A DNA stretch of 36,111 nt. Source: an uncultured Pseudomonadota bacterium (lineage in GTDB: Bacteria > Pseudomonadota > Alphaproteobacteria > Rs-D84). The position numbers and the translations under genes are program-made. The stretch spans positions 1 to 36,111 of the forward strand of contig CAMYYT010000012.1 of NCBI GenBank assembly GCA_947303585.1, in the 5' to 3' direction. The stretch's first letter is position 1, and each line of letters opens with the position of its first letter. This document shows, one piece after another, positions 24,169-31,645 of the stretch. Below the pieces are notes generated by a model. It searched no databases. It was not told the origin of the DNA and saw only the letters and a program-made list of their open reading frames with translations.

Positions 24169-26694
24169 TTAATTTCCGAATTTTATCTCTTCACATTTTT
24201 CTTGTTCATCACCCCAAAGTTTGCACCAATTACTTTTTGTCTTTTCACATTTCTGAGTTCTTTCGCATTTTGTACAAATCATTCTTTGCATATCAAAAGT
24301 GGTCGTAACTACACGTTTGAAATTATATGTTGATTCAGATGAAGTCCCAACCAAATTACCATCACTATTTCTTTCGCGTTCAATTTTCTTTTTTGCAGAT
24401 TTGCCGCCCAGTTTACCTGAGAAAGCAGCATTTTCACCGATTTCAATACATTTTCTGCGTGCAGAATCTTGAACATCCAAATGGAAATTTGCATCTTCTA
24501 TTTCCGCCAATCTGTTATGTAATTTTTCTTGTGATTCGACATAAGTTTGAATTATCTCGTCATATTTCTTGGTGTAATTTTCTTGTGCTTTTAACAAAGC
24601 CGCATCTATAATTGCTATTCTTGCAGATTGTGTAATGTTTGGATAAGTCGCCCTATTTTCATTACCAATAACTTGTTCAAAACCACCCTGCATAGTTAAA
24701 CCTTCGACTTTACGTCCAGTCATACAAAATTGCACCTTTGGGTCAGACTCTATTGTGGATATTGCATTTTTAATCAAAACACTTAATGCACCAATTTCCG
24801 TTTTAATCTTGGATTTTACTTTGTTATCAACATAGGGTTCAAATTCCACAGAATCCATATATTTATCACCAGAAATAATTCCAGAATTATCTTTTAACCA
24901 CGATATTTTTTCCCAATCTATCAAACCTGTTATTACCCCAGAAAAAGCATGTCTGTCATTTCTAGTTTTTGACAAATCACTATTACGAAGAGTTTTACCT
25001 AGTTCTTTATCAAGAATTTCATCAACACTGGTCTTGCAATTAACATATTTGTCACCATCACTTTCACAAAATTTTATTTCCAAAGACCGCGCCCCAGTTC
25101 CTTCATCAACCAACAGACCATTACAATTTTCTGTATCACCACAAACTTTTAACATTGCTTCATCAACAGCATTTTGACACGCCGTCATCAACGAAGATTC
25201 AACATTTAACAAAACCCCCTGGGCCGTGGCAGCAAGCGTTTGTTCCACAGTTTCTTTTTTATTTCCATATTCACGATAACACGCGGTTAATTTATCAGTT
25301 GGACAAATTGCAACAACATCATCAACATCCAAACCGATACATTTTGAATAATCTGCGCCACATCTGTCATCATCTTGGATACAAGATTTAAATTCACTTG
25401 TACAAGCATCGACGCGCATCGCAGACAACTTTGCCATCACACCAACCCACAATCTTGATTTTTCAGGTTCATCATAACTGCCCCCTGTGGCTTTCAAACA
25501 CGGTTCTAATTCTATTTTACAAAACGATTTATAATTTTCTGGGCGGGACAAACACATATCATAAGACCCCTTGTCATCATTGACATCAAAATGTTCACGA
25601 CAAGATTTCACATAACATTGTGTAATATTTGCTAAACAATTTCCGCGAAGATTAGATTCTGTGTTTGCTTCTGCAGTTTTCAAATCAAACGCTGATTCTT
25701 TCAAGAAAGCATCCCAAACATCATTTTTAACATTTTCACATTTATTCAAAACATCTTCGCAAATTATTTTTTTTGCTAACAAATTATCAACCGTAGAAGC
25801 AGATATTTCCAAACTTGTTAACCCATTATCAATAACAACCTTTTTTCCAGCATTATCTACATTTTCATTTGCAGACAACATAACACATGCACCAAAATCA
25901 TTTCCGCAACCCGCAGTTGTTTGCATACACTTTTTCAATTCGCGTGTACATTGCCCAAGTCCATATTGATTAGATTGTTCATATCGTTTCAATGCTGCGT
26001 TACGAACAGATTTTTCAGCGTCCGCCATCTTTATTTTTAATTCGCCACTCTGTTTTTTAATACTGTTTTCAAAAGCCACACAATCAGATTTAATTTTTTG
26101 CGCGTATAATAATTTCAACATCTCTTGCAAAGATTTACATTTTTGAGGTGTTTGTTCCATACACATACCATCTGCCGCCACATACAAATCATCACCATGC
26201 TTATTTGAAATATCATCTGTATCAAAATCATCTTCTGGTTCTTCGTCATCTTGGGACGCAAACATTTTATTCCAATCATCACGCGACAAAGATTTTTTGC
26301 CTTGCGCTCTGTCAGATTTTCCCAACGCATTATTCGCAGCATTTATAACGCTATCACTTGCACCACCCATATTAACAAAATCAGCACCATATTGTGCGAT
26401 ATTTTCTGCTTTTTCATCACGCGCCATTAAATCATTTAATTGAACGGAAAGATTTGCATGTTTATTACTGCATTGGCAACGTCCACCCGCGATATTTTCA
26501 ACCATACAGAAAGTATCCATACAACCGAAATAGGAATTCTGACATTCTTCATCAACCAAAGTATTTGTTGTGGCAGAAACAATCTTGGTATCAGTATTCA
26601 TAACATCTTTTGATACAGTTTTGCGCGCACCATATGCATCAAAATGCAAGGCGACCAAAGCCATAACAAAAATTAAGGCATTATATTTTCGCAA
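24169..26694 (-). CDS. giant Cys-rich secreted protein, family member 5 (TTG start)
   Basis: An 841-residue exported protein. Signal peptide MRKYNALIFVMALVALHFDAYG (1-22). Cys box C51, C58-M-D, C63, C73, C75; acidic linker (DDEEPEDDFDTDD); tetra-Cys modules C249/256/263/270 and C431/438/445/452; KVQFCMTGRKVEG; C807-T-K-C810-x5-C; final CEEIKFGN. The start is TTG at 26694: AGGAG sits 6 nt upstream, and no in-frame ATG gives a signal peptide with a basic N-terminus (the next Met, residue 11, would remove it). First gene of the member 5 - member 4 operon. Close in sequence to members 1, 4 and 6. Confidence 0.85.
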   Translation of the reverse strand: MRKYNALIFVMALVALHFDAYGARKTVSKDVMNTDTKIVSATTNTLVDEECQNSYFGCMDTFCMVENIAGGRCQCSNKHANLSVQLNDLMARDEKAENIAQYGADFVNMGGASDSVINAANNALGKSDRAQGKKSLSRDDWNKMFASQDDEEPEDDFDTDDISNKHGDDLYVAADGMCMEQTPQKCKSLQEMLKLLYAQKIKSDCVAFENSIKKQSGELKIKMADAEKSVRNAALKRYEQSNQYGLGQCTRELKKCMQTTAGCGNDFGACVMLSANENVDNAGKKVVIDNGLTSLEISASTVDNLLAKKIICEDVLNKCENVKNDVWDAFLKESAFDLKTAEANTESNLRGNCLANITQCYVKSCREHFDVNDDKGSYDMCLSRPENYKSFCKIELEPCLKATGGSYDEPEKSRLWVGVMAKLSAMRVDACTSEFKSCIQDDDRCGADYSKCIGLDVDDVVAICPTDKLTACYREYGNKKETVEQTLAATAQGVLLNVESSLMTACQNAVDEAMLKVCGDTENCNGLLVDEGTGARSLEIKFCESDGDKYVNCKTSVDEILDKELGKTLRNSDLSKTRNDRHAFSGVITGLIDWEKISWLKDNSGIISGDKYMDSVEFEPYVDNKVKSKIKTEIGALSVLIKNAISTIESDPKVQFCMTGRKVEGLTMQGGFEQVIGNENRATYPNITQSARIAIIDAALLKAQENYTKKYDEIIQTYVESQEKLHNRLAEIEDANFHLDVQDSARRKCIEIGENAAFSGKLGGKSAKKKIERERNSDGNLVGTSSESTYNFKRVVTTTFDMQRMICTKCERTQKCEKTKSNWCKLWGDEQEKCEEIKFGN

Positions 26695-26720
26695 AACTCT
26701 CTCCTGATATAATCAAATAT

Positions 26721-26729
26721 ATTATACCA
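26721..26729 (-). promoter_or_regulatory. extended -10 promoter of the member 5 - member 4 operon
   Basis: TGGTATAAT, hexamer at 26726-26721; predicted start about 20 nt before the TTG start, upstream of AGGAGAGAG. No clear -35. Confidence 0.65.
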
Positions 26730-26752
26730 CTTTTTGATATTTTATAAAAATA

Positions 26753-26780
26753 AAAAATTCCCCAACAATGGGGAATTTTT
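26753..26780 (-). terminator. terminator of family member 6
   Basis: Eleven-base stem AAAAATTCCCC / GGGGAATTTTT, 6-nt loop, T-rich tail on the minus strand, 2 nt after the stop codon. Confidence 0.9.
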
Positions 26781-26781
26781 A

Positions 26782-29601
26782 TTACTCGGTAGGGCTTTGT
26801 GCATTTTGAATCATAGTTTCCAAATTAGGTCTTGGCATTTGTATTGTTTCCGGAGTTCCCAATTTACCAGTTTGATCCCATTTTCCGCAATAACTAGTAT
26901 GAGATCTTTCACAATTAAACTCCTTTGGTGTAATTGTACACACACTAGTAGACTCATCATAACTTGCCTCATACCATACCAGCTGCTTTCTACCCGTATT
27001 ACGTCCATTATCAACGTCAAAGAAATATTGTTCACCATACGCACAAAAACCACCGCCTCTATGCCTATTGTTACATTCCTTGACCTTTTCTGTTTTACAT
27101 ACTACATTATCATTAGTTCCAACCCCAATAATATTATAATCTCTATCTCCCGGTTTATCACCTCCCCATGTTCCGTTATATTCGTTTGTATTTTTTTCTT
27201 TATTTTTAAGGAAAGCTTGTTCCGCACAATTACAACGATTTTTGGCGTGAAGTTCTTCAGCTTGGGCAGCAGTTATGTTTGTCAAGCGCGCTGAAACCAT
27301 ATCTGTCAAAGCATCTAATTCTGGACGCAAATCAGATTCTGCCCGTTCATATTTTTGCTTCAACAATTGCAAAGCTTTGTCCCTGATTATGTCTTCATAA
27401 GAAGTCAAAAGATTTGTATATCCCTTTTGTTTAGAAGTATTATTTACAATAGATTTACCATTAAAACCACGTTCGTTTCTGCCGTGCATACATTGGGATA
27501 CGACTTTATCTTGTTCCATAACTTTGATTTTATTGTTCACAACTCTCGTTAAACCAGCCAGTAAATCCGTGATTACTGCATCGTCTTTTTTTACATAACC
27601 AGGAGATTGTTGTTCAGACTGTTGTTCAGACACAAGATATTCAAATTTACCATTTTCAACACCAACAGCGTTTATATTCACACGATTTGTAATTTGCGCT
27701 GTTACTTCACCCTTTAAAATTTCAGATTGTTTAAATCCATTAGCATTATTTGAACACTCGCTAACATCGGAATACCCATCTGGACACAACATTGGTTTCA
27801 AAAGACCATCAAATGAAATACTTCCCAATTCCAAACCATCGCAAGTATCCGCATCACCACAAACTTTTACCATTGCGGCACGTGCTGCATTTTCACATTG
27901 CGTGGCCAGCGCATCATTAATTTGCAACGCATAACCTTGGGCGATTTCAGCAATATATCCCCTAACGGTACCAGCATCATTTTTTTCCATACATGCTGTT
28001 AATTTATCAACTGGACACAAATCCGCGATTGAATCTGGCGTCATTCCAACACAAGTCGCAAAATCAGAACCACAAATTCCTTCAATACAATCTTTGACTT
28101 CTAATGTGCAAGTATCAACACGCATAGCGTTCAACATAGCTTTGACCCCCAGCCATAATCTGGAACCATCTAAATCAGTCAAAGAACCACCTGTGGCTGC
28201 CAAACACGGATCTAATTTAACCTTGCATAAATCCACCAATAATTCTGGTTCAGACAAACACATATCATATTGTCCCATTTCACGAGACGGATCAAATTGA
28301 GCCTTGCATCCGCTTTGGAAACATTGTGCAACATCAGTAATACAATTTTGGCGCAATTTATCTTCCGCAACTAATTCTGCAGATTTTAATGCTGGCGCTG
28401 CTTCTACCAAGAACGCATCCCAAACTTTGTCTTTGACATTAACGCAATACTTCAAAACTTCATCATCACAAATTGGTTTTTTGGAATTTAATTGGTCTAT
28501 GGTCGATGCCGCCAATTTAATTGAAGATAAAGTTCCTTTGATTGTTGTCTGTTTAGCTTTTTTAACTGATTGCCCAGAACTTTTTACATTTTCCGCCGCA
28601 GCCAATGTCACACACCCAGAATAATCATCACCGCACCCCGCAGTCTCTTTCATACATTGCGCATATCTGATTTGACATTGTCCAAGACCATATTTGTTTT
28701 GCTCTTGATATTTATCCAGCGCAGCATCACGCAAAGCCTTTTCCGCAGCCTGTAATTTTTGAGCGCTTGCGTTTTTTTGCTGTTTCAAACTATTTTCATA
28801 CGCCATACAATCAGATTTAATTTTCTGGGCATATACATTTTGCAACATCTGCAAAGAACTTCTGCATTCCGTTGGCATTTGCCCCAAACACATCTTGGCA
28901 GAACTGGTATACAAAGCCTTACCTGTTTTATCAAGTTCTGTCGAAGACGAAGTCATATCCAACGCATCAAATAAATCTTCGCTATCTTCACCAAAAATAT
29001 TATTGTTCCACGCAGACAAATCCAATGTTCTGACTTTCTTTTTTGACTCTTCTTCTTTGTTAGTTACTTTATCAGCCGCAGCTTTGGCATTTGCAATAAT
29101 CTCGTCCGCAGTATCCCCCATATTAATACGTTCGACACCTTCGGTAGCCATAGCATAACTTTGTTCGTCCAATTTCAAAATATCTTCTTGAACCTTGTCT
29201 AATTCGTTAATTTTATCACTGCAACGACATCTTCCACCCGAAGCATTATCCAGCATACAGAAAGAATCCATACATCCATAAAAGGCATCTTGGCATTCCT
29301 TGGAAATCAGAGTGTTTTCAGCAGCCCCTGCAACCTTGGTGCCAGTATTTATAACTTTCTGTGTTGTCGCAGCGCGTGCCGACACCGTCTTTTGTGGTGT
29401 TGTTGCCGTTGTAGGTTTTATTGCAGAACGACCAACAGTCGCACTTCGTGTTGTTTGTTGACGCGTCGCAGAACGAGCCGTTTCAATCGGCGCAGCAGCC
29501 TTTGCATTTTCTGTTCGTGTACGTGGACTAACCGCTGCCAAAGCCGACATTTCCGCCACACAAAGCGACACAGACAAAGCAGCGAACAACCATTTACGCA
29601 T
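26782..29601 (-). CDS. giant Cys-rich secreted protein, family member 6 (largest)
   Basis: A 939-residue exported protein. Signal peptide 1-22; a Thr/Arg/Ala-rich spacer (about 24-85) with repeats of RSATxxx type; then NTGTKVAGA, Cys box C103, C110-M-D, C115, C125, C127. Tetra-Cys modules are C309/316/323/330 and the shorter C498/505/510/517. VVSQCMHGRNERG gives the QxC-x2-GR signature. The C-terminal part is unlike the other members (CNNRHRGGGFCAYG, CERSHTSYCG) and lacks the final C-x-E-I. The ATG at 29601 has AAGGAG upstream; a longer open frame into rplQ is antisense noise. It lies directly downstream of rplQ but has its own promoter. Confidence 0.85.
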   Translation of the reverse strand: MRKWLFAALSVSLCVAEMSALAAVSPRTRTENAKAAAPIETARSATRQQTTRSATVGRSAIKPTTATTPQKTVSARAATTQKVINTGTKVAGAAENTLISKECQDAFYGCMDSFCMLDNASGGRCRCSDKINELDKVQEDILKLDEQSYAMATEGVERINMGDTADEIIANAKAAADKVTNKEEESKKKVRTLDLSAWNNNIFGEDSEDLFDALDMTSSSTELDKTGKALYTSSAKMCLGQMPTECRSSLQMLQNVYAQKIKSDCMAYENSLKQQKNASAQKLQAAEKALRDAALDKYQEQNKYGLGQCQIRYAQCMKETAGCGDDYSGCVTLAAAENVKSSGQSVKKAKQTTIKGTLSSIKLAASTIDQLNSKKPICDDEVLKYCVNVKDKVWDAFLVEAAPALKSAELVAEDKLRQNCITDVAQCFQSGCKAQFDPSREMGQYDMCLSEPELLVDLCKVKLDPCLAATGGSLTDLDGSRLWLGVKAMLNAMRVDTCTLEVKDCIEGICGSDFATCVGMTPDSIADLCPVDKLTACMEKNDAGTVRGYIAEIAQGYALQINDALATQCENAARAAMVKVCGDADTCDGLELGSISFDGLLKPMLCPDGYSDVSECSNNANGFKQSEILKGEVTAQITNRVNINAVGVENGKFEYLVSEQQSEQQSPGYVKKDDAVITDLLAGLTRVVNNKIKVMEQDKVVSQCMHGRNERGFNGKSIVNNTSKQKGYTNLLTSYEDIIRDKALQLLKQKYERAESDLRPELDALTDMVSARLTNITAAQAEELHAKNRCNCAEQAFLKNKEKNTNEYNGTWGGDKPGDRDYNIIGVGTNDNVVCKTEKVKECNNRHRGGGFCAYGEQYFFDVDNGRNTGRKQLVWYEASYDESTSVCTITPKEFNCERSHTSYCGKWDQTGKLGTPETIQMPRPNLETMIQNAQSPTE

Positions 29602-29627
29602 GTAAATCTCCTTATTCTCTCTTAACA

Positions 29628-29656
29628 ATTTTATCATAAAACCAGGCACAATACAA
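29628..29656 (-). promoter_or_regulatory. promoter of family member 6
   Basis: TTGTAT (29656-29651), 17-bp spacer, TAAAAT (29633-29628), in the context ATGATAAAAT. It lies between the rplQ terminator and the gene. Confidence 0.6.
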
Positions 29657-29663
29657 ATAAAAA

Positions 29664-29683
29664 AACCGCCCAAACGGGCGGTT
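29664..29683 (-). terminator. terminator of the rpoA-rplQ unit
   Basis: Stem AACCGCCC / GGGCGGTT, 4-nt loop, followed on the minus strand by TTTTTATTTG. Nearly identical in the stem to the terminator at 2692. Confidence 0.9.
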
Positions 29684-29704
29684 ATATCTTTCATCAACAA
29701 CAAA

Positions 29705-30268
29705 TTATTTACCTGTTGAACGACGTTTAACAGCAACTGCTTTTTTTGCACCTGTTGCCTTTGGAGCCGCAGCTTTCTTTTCAGCAGCAACTTTTGTTGC
29801 CTTGGCAGCTTTTGGAGCCGCAGCTTTCTTTTCTTCTGTTGCTTTTGCCACAGGTTCTTCTTTTTCAGCAGCAACTGTTTTTGGCGCAGCTTTTTTAGCA
29901 TTTTCATCGCGATCAACCAATTCAATAATTGCCATTGGCGCAGCATCACCATAACGGAAACCAGCCTTCAAAACGCGAGTATATCCACCTGGACGTTTTG
30001 CATATCTTGGTCCCAACACAGCAAACAATTTTTTAACTGCTTTGTCAGAATTATTACCCAATTCAGATGCAGTCAAACGACGATTTGCAACCGTGTCAAC
30101 CTTTGCGCGAGTAATCAATTTTTCGACTACACTGCGTAAATCTTTTGCCTTTGGCAAAGTAGTTTTTATTTGTTCTTTTTCAATCAAATTCTTCGCCAAA
30201 CCAATAAACAAGGCTTTGCGAGCGTTTGTATCGCGATTAAAAGTGCGACCTGCTTTCATATGTCTCAT
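29705..30268 (-). CDS. rplQ: 50S ribosomal protein L17 with Lys/Ala tail
   Basis: A 187-residue protein. Residues 1-120 are a standard L17 ([62 protein letters not shown]). The rest is a Lys/Ala/Pro-rich tail, absent from E. coli L17 and similar to tails seen in some alphaproteobacteria. The tail includes a duplicated EKKAAAPKA block, matched by a direct DNA repeat. AAGGAG lies upstream of the ATG. It is separated from rpoA by 244 bp with several hairpins, although the two are normally close. Confidence 0.95.
   Translation of the reverse strand: MRHMKAGRTFNRDTNARKALFIGLAKNLIEKEQIKTTLPKAKDLRSVVEKLITRAKVDTVANRRLTASELGNNSDKAVKKLFAVLGPRYAKRPGGYTRVLKAGFRYGDAAPMAIIELVDRDENAKKAAPKTVAAEKEEPVAKATEEKKAAAPKAAKATKVAAEKKAAAPKATGAKKAVAVKRRSTGK
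29760..29833 (-). repeat. 23-bp direct repeat within rplQ
   Basis: The same 23 bp (beginning TTTGGAGCCGCAGC) occurs at 29760-29782 and 29811-29833. It encodes the twice-occurring EKKAAAPKA of the L17 tail and points to a recent internal duplication. Confidence 0.85.
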
Positions 30269-30290
30269 CGATTACTCCTTTTGTTTTCCG

Positions 30291-30394
30291 CCCTGGTTTC
30301 ACCAGGGATTTTTTTGAGACGCCACAACCAAAAAATTCTTTCTGAATTGTGGATTTTTTTGTTTTTCTTGCTCACACTCCTATCAGAGTGTAAG
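30291..30394 (-). other. hairpin-rich rpoA-rplQ spacer
   Basis: The 244 bp between rpoA and rplQ hold no gene. Three inverted repeats are clear: CCCTGG/CCAGGG (30291-30307), CCACAA/TTGTGG with an inner TTC/GAA (30322-30352), and the 9-base CTCACACTC/GAGTGTAAG with one wobble pair (30371-30394). On the plus strand the first two are followed by T runs. They may form a structured leader of rplQ or terminate antisense transcripts; which cannot be decided from sequence. Confidence 0.55.
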
Positions 30395-30512
30395 AAAATT
30401 GTACTTATCGAGAAATTAAATTATGCGATGGTATTGGAAGCGATTGACGTTTTGAAGTGTAGTTGACCTACATAAAAAACGGCAATCGCGACAAGACCAC
30501 ACAGAATTTAAT

Positions 30513-31541
30513 TTATTTGTATGGGTCTTCGTATTTCTTGGCCAATTCCGCGATATTTTCTGGTGGCCAACCTGGTACTTCCATACCCAAAGACAAACCC
30601 ATAGCTTCTAATTGAGCCTTGATTTCGTTCAAAGACTTACGACCAAAGTTTGGTGTTTTCAACATATCATTTTCTGTCTTTTGAACCAATTCGCCCAACC
30701 AGTTAATCTTGTCATTTTTCAAACAATTTGTTGCACGAACAGACAATTCCAATTCGTCAACATGTTTTAATAATTTTGGATCAAATGGCAAAACATCTTT
30801 TGCTTTTTCTTCATCATTTGTTGCGCTGATTTGTGCAGGGTCTTCAAAATTGATGAACACATTCAATTGATCTGTCAAAATACGAGCAGCAAAAGCAATC
30901 GCATCTTCTGGCGACACAGCACCATTTGTTTTCACAGTCAATTCCAATTTATCATAATCTGTGCTTTGCCCAACGCGAGTTGGAAAAACATTAGACGCAA
31001 CATTCAAAATCGGAGAATAAATTGAATCAACTGGGATAGTTCCCAAAGGCAAATCTGCAGCATTAACAGATGCAGGAACATAACCACGACCAGATGCCAA
31101 TGTGATTTCCATATCCAATGTTGCACCATTATCCAAAGTGCAAATTTCAGCATCTTTGTTCATGACTTCGACATTACCAGATGTTTCAATCATCGCAGCA
31201 GTTACAACCGCTGGACCTTTGACTTTCAAAGTTGCTTTGTGTTGACCTTCGGTCAAAGCTTTGAAATAAACACCTTTTAAATTCAAAATAATATCAGTTA
31301 TATCTTCGCGAACACCAGCCAAGCTGCTGAATTCATGCTGAACGCCATCAATTTTAACATAAATTGGTGCACATCCTTGCAAAGAAGACAACAAAACGCG
31401 ACGCAATGCTGTTCCCAAAGTTAAACCAAAACCTTTTTCCAAAGGTTCCGCAACCAAAGTTGCAATATTAGGATTATTTTCATCGACTTTGATATTCAAT
31501 TTTTTTGGCTTAATCAAAGTCATCCAGTTTTTTTCAATCAT
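30513..31541 (-). CDS. rpoA: DNA-directed RNA polymerase subunit alpha
   Basis: A 342-residue subunit that nucleates polymerase assembly and contacts UP elements. The N-terminal domain has [22 protein letters not shown] and [22 protein letters not shown]; the C-terminal domain (about 260-325) has [14 protein letters not shown], the [10 protein letters not shown] motif and [11 protein letters not shown]. Full length. GGAG lies 7 nt before the ATG. It has its own promoter, unlike the usual cotranscription with rpsM-rpsK, because a secreted-protein gene lies between. Confidence 0.98.
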   Translation of the reverse strand: MIEKNWMTLIKPKKLNIKVDENNPNIATLVAEPLEKGFGLTLGTALRRVLLSSLQGCAPIYVKIDGVQHEFSSLAGVREDITDIILNLKGVYFKALTEGQHKATLKVKGPAVVTAAMIETSGNVEVMNKDAEICTLDNGATLDMEITLASGRGYVPASVNAADLPLGTIPVDSIYSPILNVASNVFPTRVGQSTDYDKLELTVKTNGAVSPEDAIAFAARILTDQLNVFINFEDPAQISATNDEEKAKDVLPFDPKLLKHVDELELSVRATNCLKNDKINWLGELVQKTENDMLKTPNFGRKSLNEIKAQLEAMGLSLGMEVPGWPPENIAELAKKYEDPYK

Positions 31542-31611
31542 TTTTATACTCCATCAGGCTTAGTTTATTATTTTCACCAGATTCACGTGTTTTTTCTTCA
31601 CGCGCCCGCAG

Positions 31612-31640
31612 ATTTTATAATAAAATTTTGGAAAAGTCAA
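31612..31640 (-). promoter_or_regulatory. promoter of rpoA-rplQ
   Basis: TTGACT (31640-31635), 17-bp spacer, TAAAAT (31617-31612), context ATTATAAAAT. The leader is about 64 nt and includes a small hairpin (CGTG/CACG). The promoter lies just after the stop of the upstream Cys-rich gene. Confidence 0.75.
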
Positions 31641-31645
31641 TTATT

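Noticed and set aside
2716..29601. Multihaem cytochrome or ferredoxin explanation for the Cys-rich proteins
   Set aside because: No CxxCH haem motif is seen, and the Cys spacing (mostly seven-residue steps) does not fit 4Fe-4S clusters. Export through Sec as unfolded chains makes disulfides more likely.
29602..29952. N-terminal extension of family member 6 through rplQ
   Set aside because: The frame overlaps rplQ and gives low-complexity sequence; a signal peptide with a good ribosome binding site starts at 29601.
30269..30512. tRNA or known ncRNA in the rpoA-rplQ spacer
   Set aside because: No T-loop GTTCRANTC or cloverleaf pattern, and no recognised RNA family pattern.
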